A stretch of 37,418 bases of DNA, taken from positions 1 through 37,418 of the IMG/VR virus record IMGVR_UViG_3300034071_001760. One strand, written 5' to 3'. Position numbers and translations under genes: made by a program. Shown in pieces: positions 7,553 through 15,594 of this stretch. Position 1 is the stretch's first letter, and each line of letters opens with the position of its first letter. This DNA comes from a virus. The notes under the pieces are model-generated. The model saw only the letters and a program-made list of their open reading frames with translations, was not told where the DNA came from and did no database searches.

Positions 7553-8540
7553 ATAATTTAAAACTCGCTAAATTTTTGGCTTTTGATTCACAAAGTATAT
7601 CAAATTTATCTGAGAATGTCAATGCCCAGTTATTAACAGCATCGTTCCAGTAGAAATCAGAATGTGCGCGAAGTTTTTGTTTAGAATGTCCAGCTTCTAA
7701 AAGTAAGTTAAGATCTGGTTTAGTGCTGGCGCAATGATTGACCAAAACATCTTCCCTACTAATAGAATAATGTAAAGTAGGGCGAACACCTCGCCAACTT
7801 TGAATAACCATTTCAACCCGTGGGTCATCGGGGTTGATGTATTCTCCAGTTTTGATAAAATGATGGTGAATATCGAGAACGACAGGAATCCTGTCAGCAA
7901 TAGTAAGACAAGCATCAAGTCCATGGGTCATTTCCTCATTTTCAATTGTTATACAGTTTTTAGCAACATCACTTAATTTTTCATATGCTTCAAGCATTCC
8001 TGCAGGACCACGTTTACCAGCAATGTGTACATTAATTTTCATATCTTGGAAGGTTTTACCATATCCCATCCAACGTGCCATATCAGCGTGGTATTCAAAT
8101 TCTGCAATACTATTTTCTACCACATCTGGTCGATCGCTTGCTAAACAACAAAATTGTCCAGGATGAAAAGATAATCGCACATCGTGGTGTCTTGCTAAAT
8201 CACCAATTGCCGCAAATTTTTGCTGTAATAGTTGTTGAATAGATTCTGATTGATAAAAATATGTCCAGTCCGTATGAGTATAGACTGGTAAAATATCAGA
8301 CGTTAATCTGAAAAGTCTCAATGATGGATTTTGTTTAGAAACATATTCTACTGCTTTACAAGTTGCTTCTAAATTATGCCGTAATAATAACATCAATTTA
8401 GTTTCAGCAGTTTTTTTAGTTTGTTTATTCAACCATGCAATAGTTGTTGTTTTTGTATTATATTTTGGGATAGAAACAATTTCATTTTTATCATTAACAG
8501 CAGAAATTTTACAGGCAAATCCAATCTTATTAAAATTCAT
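7506..8540 (-). CDS. uvsE: UV-damage endonuclease (UvsE/UVDE), full-length copy
   Basis: 344 residues of the UVDE TIM-barrel family, which nicks DNA 5' of UV photoproducts to start excision repair. Recognisable blocks are IGFACKI, YNTKTTTIAWL, RLFRLTSDILP, LSFHPGQFCCLAS, MKINVHIAGKRG, TIENEE, PVVLDIHHHF and PTLHYSISRE, which supply the metal-binding His and Glu residues. The coding region looks intact. The region before its ATG has no Shine-Dalgarno sequence and no minus-strand promoter; it is instead the late promoter and leader of a homing endonuclease on the other strand. A second truncated 5' end lies at 9389-9568. Confidence 0.92.
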   Translation of the reverse strand: MNFNKIGFACKISAVNDKNEIVSIPKYNTKTTTIAWLNKQTKKTAETKLMLLLRHNLEATCKAVEYVSKQNPSLRLFRLTSDILPVYTHTDWTYFYQSESIQQLLQQKFAAIGDLARHHDVRLSFHPGQFCCLASDRPDVVENSIAEFEYHADMARWMGYGKTFQDMKINVHIAGKRGPAGMLEAYEKLSDVAKNCITIENEEMTHGLDACLTIADRIPVVLDIHHHFIKTGEYINPDDPRVEMVIQSWRGVRPTLHYSISREDVLVNHCASTKPDLNLLLEAGHSKQKLRAHSDFYWNDAVNNWALTFSDKFDILCESKAKNLASFKLYDYRTRKYLDQSVVL

Positions 8541-8546
8541 AATTTT

Positions 8547-8554
8547 TATAAATA
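8547..8554 (+). promoter_or_regulatory. late promoter of HNH homing endonuclease
   Basis: Perfect TATAAATA, 30 bases before the endonuclease ATG and directly beside the divergent uvsE start codon. Confidence 0.8.
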
Positions 8555-8584
8555 GGTAATAACTCAGTTAAAAGGAAAATAATT

Positions 8585-9352
8585 ATGTTTGTGGAAAATA
8601 AATATCATAAATGGTATTTTAATATTATAGATAAAGCTAAAACTAGAAACACCAATGGATATACAGAATTGCATCACATTATACCGAAATCAATGGGCGG
8701 TGTCAATGATAAATCCAATTTAGTTAAATTAACAGCTAGAGAACATTTTATTTGTCATTTATTATTAGTCAAATTCGTTACAGGTACATTTAAAAGAAAT
8801 ATGGCGTTTGCGCTCAATGCGATGTCAACTTTATCAAATAAACATCAAGATAGGTATATCCCTACATCCAAACTTTATGCAATTTCCCGTAAATTATACT
8901 CTGAAGAACAATCAAAATTCATGGCTGAAAGTGGGAATCCTATGTATGGAAAAACACATACAGAAGACGCTAGATTAAAGATGTCTAAATTTCATAAAGG
9001 AAGAATTCCTGCAAATAAAGGAAAACATCATACAGAAGACACTAAAATAAAAATTTCTAAAGCAACATCTGGTTCTAATAATCCGATGTATGGAAGAACT
9101 CACACAGAAGAAACAAAATTAAAACAATCAAAAGCTAAATTAGACAAACGAAATGTTAAATTACAAGGAAAACCTAAATCTGAATCGCACAGAAAAAAAT
9201 TATCCGAAGCTAATGCAGGGAAATTATTTACTGAAGAACGAAAATTAAAATTAAAACAAATACCAAAAATTAGTTGCGTATATTGTGGGAAATTATCTAG
9301 CCCAGCTATGCATAAGAGATGGCACGGCGAACAATGTAAACATAAAATATAA
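8585..9352 (+). CDS. HNH homing endonuclease with NUMOD3-type motifs
   Basis: 255 residues. The HNH core is ELHHIIPKSMGGVNDKSNLV with LTAREHFICHLLL, at about residues 28-62. Three NUMOD3-like DNA-binding repeats follow (NPMYGKTHTED, HHTEDTKIKISKAT, NPMYGRTHTEE), then a C-terminal zinc finger with CVYCG and RWHGEQC. Such enzymes cut a target gene so their own gene is copied in. It lies opposite to its neighbours, between a truncated and a complete uvsE, and has its own late promoter and AAAAGGA site. Confidence 0.92.
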   Translation: MFVENKYHKWYFNIIDKAKTRNTNGYTELHHIIPKSMGGVNDKSNLVKLTAREHFICHLLLVKFVTGTFKRNMAFALNAMSTLSNKHQDRYIPTSKLYAISRKLYSEEQSKFMAESGNPMYGKTHTEDARLKMSKFHKGRIPANKGKHHTEDTKIKISKATSGSNNPMYGRTHTEETKLKQSKAKLDKRNVKLQGKPKSESHRKKLSEANAGKLFTEERKLKLKQIPKISCVYCGKLSSPAMHKRWHGEQCKHKI

Positions 9353-9367
9353 AATGCTAGATATAGA

Positions 9368-9389
9368 AACCGGTCTATAGACCGGTTTA
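9368..9389 (+). terminator. 22-bp perfect palindrome after the HNH gene
   Basis: AAACCGGTC and GACCGGTTT pair around TATA, followed by a short AATATTTT run. It probably ends the homing-endonuclease transcript. Homology of the uvsE fragment stops exactly at its right edge, so it marks the cassette boundary. Confidence 0.6.
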
Positions 9390-9568
9390 ATATTTTGTTT
9401 GATTAAAGACCAAAGCTTTGATTCAGCAGTTGATTTCGTTTGACGATTGAGCCATGCTACTGTAGTAGTACCAGTGTTATATTTTTTACAATCATCAGTT
9501 GCTTTAATACCATTGACTTGGGCCGGTGTGTCAATCCATTTACAACAAAACCCGATTCTGTGTGTCAT
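9389..9568 (-). pseudogene. uvsE: truncated 5' end of a second uvsE
   Basis: About 60 codons that align to the start of the full uvsE: IGFCCKWID, then YNTGTTTVAWLNRQTKSTAE against YNTKTTTIAWLNKQTKKTAE. After residue 60 the frame runs on through unrelated sequence to a stop at 9293 (91 codons). The fragment keeps a good ribosome-binding site (GGAGAG, six bases before ATG) and a promoter, unlike the full copy. DNA identity between the copies looks modest, so this is not a recent tandem duplication. Most likely it is the original gene's 5' end, cut off by the endonuclease cassette. Confidence 0.8.
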
Positions 9569-9604
9569 TTGAGCTCTCCGCAGTAAAATTATATTCAAAG
9601 ACAT

Positions 9605-9633
9605 AGAATATGCTAATTATTTTGTATTGTCAA
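9605..9633 (-). promoter_or_regulatory. sigma70-like promoter of the original uvsE
   Basis: TTGACA and TATTCT on the minus strand, 17-base spacer, about 37 bases before the truncated uvsE start. Confidence 0.7.
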
Positions 9634-9979
9634 CGGTAAGTTCTTTCACAAGGATATTTAAATCTTTAATTTCGCGTAATAAATCATCTATCAGTTCATA
9701 TTCAGTACGTCGATGATCCAATAACTGATTGATAAACTTCAATGTCCACAACCACCAGCTAATACATGTAATTGCGAGCAATGATACAATAGCCCACCAG
9801 ATTGGAATATTGTGAAGACTGGTAAACCAGTCCCATTTAAGGATTATCCATATTACAGATGCAAACATCAATAAACTCACAATTAGCCACCATTGGCGTC
9901 GTTTGTTTATAGCATTCATCAAAGTATCATGTTGGTTGATTAACATAGAAAATCGTATCATATAGTATTTAGGATACAT
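9617..9979 (-). CDS. two-segment membrane protein
   Basis: 120 residues, no recognised family. Two hydrophobic segments (WWLIVSLLMFASVIWIIL at about 29-47 and IWWAIVSLLAITCISWWLW at about 60-78) are followed by an acidic, helix-forming C-terminal tail. It probably sits in the inner membrane with both ends in the cytoplasm. Start choice is uncertain: three in-frame Met codons within 12 residues all lack a clear ribosome-binding site. Confidence 0.6.
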   Translation of the reverse strand: MYPKYYMIRFSMLINQHDTLMNAINKRRQWWLIVSLLMFASVIWIILKWDWFTSLHNIPIWWAIVSLLAITCISWWLWTLKFINQLLDHRRTEYELIDDLLREIKDLNILVKELTVDNTK

Positions 9980-9991
9980 GATACGAATATT

Positions 9992-11182
9992 TTATCCCAT
10001 CTTTAATAGAATGGTTTCTTCATTTATTCGGCCATTTAGTTTTGTATCAGTTGAATTAATATCATCAAGAAATTTTCTGAGTGCAATCTTTCCAGCTGCT
10101 TTAAACTCTTTAAGTTTTTCATCTGGTTTGCGAATTGTTTTTTGAATGCTTTTATGTTCGTCAAACCCTATAATGGTTGTACCTTTTACACTTAATGGCC
10201 CAGTTAACTCATCTGCAATGTATTTTCCAAGTTTACGTAGCTTTGTATTATAAACCCACAATTCTTTTGACCCTATTATATCAGTCGGATTAATTGATAC
10301 TAATTTCAATGGCTCGAATGTTTTCAAATATTTGAGTTTTTCTACTACTTTATCTTTTGGAACTGCTTTTTTAGCTTTAGGTTTTCGAGTTACTTTTGCT
10401 TCTTCCATGATCATCGTACAGGCCGAATCAATTTCTTTATAGAATACTAATAGATTATTAATTTGCTTTTTAGATCGATGTTTATACCCTTCTTTTAAAT
10501 CATCATCGGTTCCTTCCATTACCGCTGTCAATTCAACCAATCCAGATGAATAATAATCCTTAATTACTCGCGCATGTGCTGCTTTAACCTCTTTTCCCTT
10601 TAATAAATTAAGAATTTTGAACTGTTTGGGATCGAACTTATCGGGTTTTTCCATCCAAACTTCAATAGCATCCTCAATTTCTTCAGTCATTTTAAAGGTA
10701 GCCTCTCTAACACGCTCTTGGATACTGATAACAGGAGCACTCGGTTTTGATTCCGTCTCTTCCTCAACATCTATGTCGTTTTTACTATCATTTAACACAA
10801 CATTAATTGCATTAACTAGCCAATCTTTAGTGTTAGCACCATTATTAAAATCATCACGTTGTTCTGGCATTCCTCTTGAAAGACAACTTGCTACTGCACC
10901 CATTGTTGTACTAACTCGCCAATCTTTAGATTTTTTAAATTCAGTGATTACATCTTTTTCATACCCATTCTCGCCCATCCATGTCAATACTGCTGGTTTA
11001 AGATCTTTGCCACTGAATTGAAGATTATAATATTGCATAGCAGTATGGTAATGCTTTAGATATTCGGTGGCCGACAATGACTCAGTATCATCCCACCGAG
11101 GACTCCAATCTTTATTACGATTTTCGCGGATGGTAACACTAGTGATTTTAGCTTTTTTAGGTTTTTTAGTTACTTTTGCCAT
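9992..11182 (-). CDS. conserved-looking phage protein of unknown function
   Basis: 396 residues, lysine-rich and acidic by turns, with no motif I can assign. The start (MAKVTKKPKKAK) and an inner stretch (KVTRKPKAKKAVPKDK, about 265-280) are strongly basic and could bind nucleic acid. The region at about 125-150 is acidic and probably a linker. A strong site (AAAGGAA) precedes the ATG. It lies between a Zn-ribbon gene and a membrane protein, which does not suggest a role. Confidence 0.75.
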   Translation of the reverse strand: MAKVTKKPKKAKITSVTIRENRNKDWSPRWDDTESLSATEYLKHYHTAMQYYNLQFSGKDLKPAVLTWMGENGYEKDVITEFKKSKDWRVSTTMGAVASCLSRGMPEQRDDFNNGANTKDWLVNAINVVLNDSKNDIDVEEETESKPSAPVISIQERVREATFKMTEEIEDAIEVWMEKPDKFDPKQFKILNLLKGKEVKAAHARVIKDYYSSGLVELTAVMEGTDDDLKEGYKHRSKKQINNLLVFYKEIDSACTMIMEEAKVTRKPKAKKAVPKDKVVEKLKYLKTFEPLKLVSINPTDIIGSKELWVYNTKLRKLGKYIADELTGPLSVKGTTIIGFDEHKSIQKTIRKPDEKLKEFKAAGKIALRKFLDDINSTDTKLNGRINEETILLKMG

Positions 11183-11192
11183 AAAATTCCTT

Positions 11193-11378
11193 TTATTTGG
11201 TCGGTTGAGTAATTATTTGACTTGGTTTTTCTGGTCTGGAATTACAAAAAACACAATCTGAGTCTTTACATTTTGGTTCCAACCATTTATTACATAATTC
11301 GCAGTAGTAAGCGTCATACTTATTACTGTATTGACGCTCACTACCACATTTACAAAAATTGTTAGATATTATGTCCAC
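11193..11378 (-). CDS. small zinc-ribbon protein
   Basis: 61 residues with cysteine pairs CKC, CELC and CVFC plus one more Cys, enough for one or two zinc knuckles. The only upstream start in frame is GTG, overlapping the last codons of the W-rich gene, so translation is likely coupled. Function unknown. Confidence 0.55.
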   Translation of the reverse strand: MDIISNNFCKCGSERQYSNKYDAYYCELCNKWLEPKCKDSDCVFCNSRPEKPSQIITQPTK

Positions 11379-12217
11379 AGTGATTTTCTTACTTTAATCA
11401 ATCTGATGAGCATATCATCTTCTTCTTGCTCATACTGTGCTTCGATCTCAGCTAAACGATTGTGTGAATTTGAACGTACAGCACGTTCATCTGGTGTTTC
11501 ACTTTCGGTATCAAACAAGTCCATTATATCTGATCCATCAGTACGTTTTTTTGCACAAACAGCAGACCAACCACTAATGTCATATGGATCTGGGCGATTT
11601 GGGTATACTTCTTTCCACCAAGTATATAGTTCTTTAATTTCAACTGCAATTAATGCTTGATGAGTTAATTTTCCATATTCTGGGTCAGTAGGTTTATAAC
11701 CCCATGATTCATCATTAACCAATGAAGCCGCCCAATCTAAATGTGCAACCCCAGCTTCTGCACATCGCCAAGTTCTCCATTTGAAAAAATTAGTCCTCCA
11801 CCATGGTACACAATATTTTTTTCTTTCCTCTTCATCCCACATGACATGATGCCATGCAGTTTCTACCTCAACAAAATCAACTAACTCATTAAATAAACAT
11901 GGTAGAAAACGATATCCAACATCTTGCCAATTACCTGGCTTAATATCGTTTGGATGTGCAGTTAATGAATGACTTTTCGTAACCCACCGATTATTAATGT
12001 AATATCTGATAGAGTGAAACCTATTGTATGGCCAATATACAAAATCTTGGAGATATGTCAATCCTTCTTCTGCCAACCAATATCGAACTGGGTGTTTTAA
12101 TTGTGCTTCTTTTCGCCATTCTCGCCATTGTCGTGCAGTACCTGCTTCTGGTTTTGGTGTACCAGAAAGCCATTTCGCAAACGTAGAGCAAGACCAGTAA
12201 TTTGCATATTGTGCCAT
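11369..12217 (-). CDS. tryptophan-rich phage protein of unknown function
   Basis: 282 residues with an unusual number of Trp and Tyr in the first 200 (for example WREWRKEAQLKHPVRYWL and WWRTNFFKWRTWRC) and an acidic helical C-terminus. No membrane segment or catalytic motif is evident. I associate similar W-rich proteins with other large phages but know no function. AGAGGAAAAAT precedes the ATG. Confidence 0.7.
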   Translation of the reverse strand: MAQYANYWSCSTFAKWLSGTPKPEAGTARQWREWRKEAQLKHPVRYWLAEEGLTYLQDFVYWPYNRFHSIRYYINNRWVTKSHSLTAHPNDIKPGNWQDVGYRFLPCLFNELVDFVEVETAWHHVMWDEEERKKYCVPWWRTNFFKWRTWRCAEAGVAHLDWAASLVNDESWGYKPTDPEYGKLTHQALIAVEIKELYTWWKEVYPNRPDPYDISGWSAVCAKKRTDGSDIMDLFDTESETPDERAVRSNSHNRLAEIEAQYEQEEDDMLIRLIKVRKSLWT

Positions 12218-12230
12218 ATTTTTCCTCTTA

Positions 12231-12602
12231 TTATTTTACTAAAAATGGTTCTAAATTTGGTGGTGAAAAACTGGCAGGTTTTAAAACTTTTCCATCTTCA
12301 CGTTTTTTAACCCTACCGGTCTCTGGATCGATTTTGCTCATATTAGAACGAATTACTTCATTCCATCCGCCTTCTCCATCGAATCCAGCTGAATGAATTG
12401 CGCCAGCAATAACAACAATCATATCCAACAATGCATCTAACTGTTCAGTTTTATCATTGTCATCGATTGCAACTTGTAATTCATTAAATTCTTCTCTAAT
12501 GAGGTTCAAGTATAGATTATACTGTGCTTCATTGAATTTGTCAACTGTTTGATCACTCGCTTGCATAAACTTACGTTGATCTTCAAATATTGAATTGTTC
12601 AT
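12231..12602 (-). CDS. MazG-like nucleotide pyrophosphohydrolase
   Basis: 123 residues of the all-alpha NTP pyrophosphatase superfamily. The metal-binding signature REEFNEL is near residue 36 and is paired with LDALLDMIVV about 20 residues later. The C-terminal EVIRSNMSKIDPETG with KVLKPASF is typical of the phage/bacterial subgroup related to phosphoribosyl-ATP pyrophosphohydrolase. Such enzymes hydrolyse nucleoside triphosphates to monophosphates, possibly cleaning the nucleotide pool or damping (p)ppGpp signalling. AAAGGAA precedes the ATG. Confidence 0.85.
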   Translation of the reverse strand: MNNSIFEDQRKFMQASDQTVDKFNEAQYNLYLNLIREEFNELQVAIDDNDKTEQLDALLDMIVVIAGAIHSAGFDGEGGWNEVIRSNMSKIDPETGRVKKREDGKVLKPASFSPPNLEPFLVK

Positions 12603-12624
12603 TTGTATTCCTTTTGTTTAAGTA

Positions 12625-12632
12625 GATAAATA
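12625..12632 (+). promoter_or_regulatory. late promoter of GIY-YIG homing endonuclease
   Basis: GATAAATA, 60 bases before the start codon. The conserved hairpin begins four bases downstream. Confidence 0.7.
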
Positions 12633-12635
12633 AGT

Positions 12636-12666
12636 GTGGTTCACGGAACTACCAATTCCCAACCAC
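12636..12666 (+). promoter_or_regulatory. 5' nested hairpin, copy 1
   Basis: Outer stem GTGGTT/AACCAC, then CAC, inner stem GGA(A)/(T)TCC with a CTACCAA loop, then C. The same architecture precedes two other homing endonucleases with different stem bases, so the pairing is supported by covariation. Confidence 0.7.
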
Positions 12667-12692
12667 TTTAATGCTTTGAAGGAGCATCAACA

Positions 12693-13619
12693 ATGTTATT
12701 TAGTAAACATATTTTACCACATGAAATCGATTCTGTCAATCAACCTCAAAATTTATTTGTAGAGGATATAAGTAATCTACCAGAAGATATAAAAAATTAT
12801 CTAAATCCTACATTATTAACACATATCAAACAACTTTCTGGGTGTTGTGTATATGGGTATTTACGTGAACACGATGATGAATACGGCCCCTCTGGTAGTT
12901 TATATTATATTGGAGAAGGAAGATCTAATAGACCATCTGAAAAACATAATAATGTAAAAACACCAGACCCATCATTAATTGTAATTTTTTCTGATAATAT
13001 TACAAAAGATACTGCTACCAATTATGAAATTATTTTAATAAATCATTATGGTAGAATTGATATTCATACTGGAATATTGATGAATAAAACCAGTGGAGCA
13101 AATAATTGGGGACCGCTTGGAAAAGTATATGAAACAACACAATGTAAATTTTGCGGAGAACATTTTGCAAAAAATAGTGCAATTTTGCTTCATGAAATGT
13201 TTTGCATTAACAACCCTAATAAGAAAATTCATAAATATGCCGGGGAAAAATTTACAAAGGCTCCATGTAAATACTGTAATAAATTATTTTCAATTGGTAA
13301 TGGTATCGTATTTCACGAAACCTATTATTGTACTCACAATCCTAATAAAAAAACCCCATTAGTTAAATCAAAACCTGCAATTGTTAGTTGTAAGTTTTGT
13401 TCATCAAATATTGCGACTAATAACATAAAGGCACACGAATCTAGATGTTTGCATAACCCAAATAAAATTGCGAATCCATTAACAGGTAAATTAATTGAAA
13501 AAGAATCATGTCCATTTTGTCATCAACTGTTTGGACAAGGTACAGGAATCACTAGACATGTTAAATCATGTAAAGAAAATCCAAAACGAATAACTAGAAA
13601 ATATAAAAAGTTAAAATAA
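12693..13619 (+). CDS. GIY-YIG homing endonuclease with four zinc fingers
   Basis: 308 residues. The GIY-YIG-type core runs CCVYGYLR, then LYYIGEGRSNRPSEKH, with a later TNYEIILINHYG supplying the catalytic Glu. The C-terminal half has four CxxC-H-C fingers in tandem (CKFCGEHF, CKYCNKLF, CKFCSSNI, CPFCHQLF), each followed by a conserved NPNKK-like spacer, which should give DNA specificity. It lies opposite to its neighbours between the MazG-like gene and a small hypothetical gene, with late promoter, conserved leader hairpin and GAAGGAG site. Confidence 0.85.
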   Translation: MLFSKHILPHEIDSVNQPQNLFVEDISNLPEDIKNYLNPTLLTHIKQLSGCCVYGYLREHDDEYGPSGSLYYIGEGRSNRPSEKHNNVKTPDPSLIVIFSDNITKDTATNYEIILINHYGRIDIHTGILMNKTSGANNWGPLGKVYETTQCKFCGEHFAKNSAILLHEMFCINNPNKKIHKYAGEKFTKAPCKYCNKLFSIGNGIVFHETYYCTHNPNKKTPLVKSKPAIVSCKFCSSNIATNNIKAHESRCLHNPNKIANPLTGKLIEKESCPFCHQLFGQGTGITRHVKSCKENPKRITRKYKKLK

Positions 13620-13660
13620 TTGTATAAAGTTATTATCGAGTATTATTCATTTTAATTTCC

Positions 13661-14014
13661 TTATTGTTGTTCTTCACTGAACCACCGTAGTGTAAACCAC
13701 GTGGCATCTTCTGGTCGTTCAAACAGCCATTGTTCACGATAGCCGTTAAAATTACCTTTTAAATTTTCTGAACACCATGTTTTAATCACGTGTTCATTTA
13801 ATGACCTAGCTATTGGATATGGAAGTTTTATTTGTGTCCAATCTGGGAAAGCTGTTTTAAATAACTCCCAAAAGATTTCTCTATCCATTTCTTCTTGAAT
13901 TTCTTTTGCAAGAGTTGCAGACATCAAATCTTGTGCTGGTTCAATAGCCCAAGAAGCTTTTAATTTTCTAGGCGTAGCGTTTATTGTTTTTGATGTTATT
14001 TGAATTGTAGACAT
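13661..14014 (-). CDS. hypothetical protein with a gp23-like segment
   Basis: 117 residues. Residues 12-52 (RKLKASWAIEPAQDLM, then LAKEIQEEMDREIFWEL) resemble a segment of T4-type major capsid proteins, where R-x-LKAxxxIExAQDL is followed by E-IxxEINRE. The second half (WCSENL, then YREQWLFERPEDATWFTLRW) looks like a separate small phage domain. I cannot tell whether the capsid resemblance is functional. AAGGACAAGG precedes the ATG. Confidence 0.6.
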   Translation of the reverse strand: MSTIQITSKTINATPRKLKASWAIEPAQDLMSATLAKEIQEEMDREIFWELFKTAFPDWTQIKLPYPIARSLNEHVIKTWCSENLKGNFNGYREQWLFERPEDATWFTLRWFSEEQQ

Positions 14015-14030
14015 CCTTGTCCTTAAATAT

Positions 14031-14417
14031 TTATTCTACTTTACCACCAAGGTCTCTTAACTTCCTAGTAAAGTCCTTTCGTTTTCGATAATCAATTATG
14101 ATAACAGTACTTGTAGAAAAATCTGACTGATCAACCGCAATTTTCGAGTCTCTGAGACTATATCCAGTATACTCTCTAACGAGTTTTATAGCTGAAATAA
14201 CTGAACCATTAGCCCGAATATTTCCTATTCTAAATTTTACTTCAGATGCAGACGAACCTTCAATCATTCTAAAGAACACCCGACCTTTTACTTCTGTACC
14301 AAGTGCCACATTCATTGCTTCCCAAACTTCCATTGCTTTATCAGCCCCATAATGTCTGGTTAAACTTTTAACAAACATAACACCATCATTTACAACGTCT
14401 TCTAATGTCTCGCTCAT
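14031..14417 (-). CDS. protein with ribosomal L7/L12-like C-terminal domain
   Basis: 128 residues. The last 65 align with the bL12 C-terminal domain: ISAIKLVREYTGYSLRDSK against the bL12 block VIKxVRxxTGLGLKEAK, ending LRDLGGKVE like LEEAGAxVE. That domain recruits translation GTPases to the ribosome. The N-terminal half (YGADKAMEVWEAM, then VKGRVFFRM) is a different domain and not the bL12 dimerisation region. A role in redirecting host translation is inferred. The ATG at 14417 follows GAGG and overlaps the upstream stop by four bases. Confidence 0.65.
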   Translation of the reverse strand: MSETLEDVVNDGVMFVKSLTRHYGADKAMEVWEAMNVALGTEVKGRVFFRMIEGSSASEVKFRIGNIRANGSVISAIKLVREYTGYSLRDSKIAVDQSDFSTSTVIIIDYRKRKDFTRKLRDLGGKVE

Positions 14418-14665
14418 ATAATCCTCAACGTGTCTTTCCAAGTAAACTCACAATAATGTTCACAATTATCAGAACCATACTCATATCTTTCAGACTGCCA
14501 TACGTATACGACCCCATGTTCATCTAGTGAAATACCTTTCACTATTTTTACAACAATGCCTTTGTTTTTGTCAATATCAACGACTTCATCACCAACTTTC
14601 AACGTGTTAGATTCATTTAATCGTCTAGTTTTTTCTAACCATTGTTGTCTTTCAATTTTTTTCAC
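14414..14665 (-). CDS. hypothetical small protein
   Basis: 83 residues. VGDEVVDIDKNKGIVVKI followed by VVYVWQSERYEY suggests a small beta-barrel of SH3/KOW type, but I do not recognise the family. It uses a GTG start overlapping the preceding stop by four bases, and its own stop overlaps the L12-like gene, so the genes are coupled. Confidence 0.6.
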   Translation of the reverse strand: MKKIERQQWLEKTRRLNESNTLKVGDEVVDIDKNKGIVVKIVKGISLDEHGVVYVWQSERYEYGSDNCEHYCEFTWKDTLRII

Positions 14666-14922
14666 AGTGGATTACTCTTTAATAATAAAAATGTAAATTC
14701 AACTGGGTCAACTACTGCTGTTTTTATATCTTCAGTGCGATGTTTTAAATATCGTAAATCATCACCGTCTTTCCTCCATATTCTTTCAGAGTGCATAACT
14801 AATTTCCAATCAGAAATTATTACTTTGTCAGTATGTGAAATAAGAGGTGAATAATTAGTAAAATATTTCCCATTATACCATGATACTAATGCATCTGAAA
14901 TCTCGTAAAGAACAATACTCAT
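14662..14922 (-). CDS. hypothetical small protein
   Basis: 86 residues, unrecognised, mixed alpha/beta in appearance (VIISDWKLVMHSERIWRK), no membrane segment. Four-base overlaps on both sides place it in the chain of coupled small genes from 15.5 to 14.0 kb. Confidence 0.6.
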   Translation of the reverse strand: MSIVLYEISDALVSWYNGKYFTNYSPLISHTDKVIISDWKLVMHSERIWRKDGDDLRYLKHRTEDIKTAVVDPVEFTFLLLKSNPL

Positions 14923-15074
14923 CGTTGATGTTGTATAAGAGATGCTTGACCTTCTTTTAGATACCAGTCAAATTCAGTTCTACAATCTGAACAGCATTTT
15001 TTGTTCATTGATCTAAAATGCAGTAATGCCCCATTACATTTAGGGCATCTTTCTAATGGCTCTGAATGGTTCAT
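14919..15074 (-). CDS. 51-residue zinc-ribbon protein
   Basis: A short gene with two cysteine pairs, RCPKCNG near residue 10 and KCCSDCR near residue 28, forming a likely zinc ribbon, followed by EFDWYLKEG. Its stop overlaps the ATG of the next gene (ATGA), and its own ATG overlaps the stop of the membrane peptide gene. This strict coupling supports translation. Function unknown. Confidence 0.65.
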   Translation of the reverse strand: MNHSEPLERCPKCNGALLHFRSMNKKCCSDCRTEFDWYLKEGQASLIQHQR

Positions 15075-15226
15075 TGTGGATCTACTTTATTAAGTTCTAC
15101 TACTGTAGTTTCCGATACTGGTGTTTCTTCCACTGGACCAATCTTTACATATGCAAAAACAATTACCATCATAGTGATTGTTATCATCACAAATAGTGAT
15201 ACCAGAACATTTCGAATTAGTTCCAT
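15071..15226 (-). CDS. 51-residue single-span membrane protein
   Basis: The N-terminus MELIRNVLVSLFVMITITMM leads into a hydrophobic helix to about residue 27, followed by an acidic tail rich in V, E and T. It follows the upstream stop after three bases and overlaps the zinc-ribbon gene by four. It is probably a small inner-membrane protein of unknown role. Confidence 0.6.
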   Translation of the reverse strand: MELIRNVLVSLFVMITITMMVIVFAYVKIGPVEETPVSETTVVELNKVDPQ

Positions 15227-15229
15227 TGT

Positions 15230-15514
15230 TTAGTCCTCGTCGTTGTTATCGTGGGTTTCGTTTACTTCTTTAACTGTAGATTCTATCCACAACATAGCTC
15301 GTAAAAAGCCTTCTGCCTCAACCGTATTGATAGTTAAGCCGTCAGCTTTAATACTTTCGTAAAAGTCTTTAGCACGTCTAACTTCCCACTCAATTGTTTC
15401 AGTTAAGTGTTCGTACTTTTCTTGGGCTATTCTATTTGGTTTTGAACGGTTATTTGCTTCGCGTTCGATTAAGCATTTAATCGTGTCTACAATTGTTTTA
15501 TCGATATCTATCAT
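15230..15514 (-). CDS. hypothetical protein
   Basis: 94 residues, helical and charged (TIKCLIEREANNR, then EWEVRRAKDFYESI), acidic at the C-terminus. Unrecognised. The ATG at 15514 is preferred because GAGAT lies seven bases upstream; ATG 15526 lacks a site. It is first in the operon behind a strong sigma70-like promoter. Confidence 0.65.
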   Translation of the reverse strand: MIDIDKTIVDTIKCLIEREANNRSKPNRIAQEKYEHLTETIEWEVRRAKDFYESIKADGLTINTVEAEGFLRAMLWIESTVKEVNETHDNNDED

Positions 15515-15544
15515 GTTGGATCTCATAAAAGTAAATGAAAACTT

Positions 15545-15572
15545 ATTATATCAGATTTATCTGTGATGTCAA
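15545..15572 (-). promoter_or_regulatory. strong sigma70-like promoter
   Basis: Consensus TTGACA and TATAAT on the minus strand with a 16-base spacer, in the only gap between the glycan cassette and the small-gene operon it drives. Confidence 0.85.
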
Positions 15573-15594
15573 GATAAATTTTAAAAACGGACTA

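Noticed and set aside
8541-9568. uvsE split by an intron
   Set aside because: Splicing cannot rejoin the pieces, because the downstream copy already contains its own complete N-terminal part.
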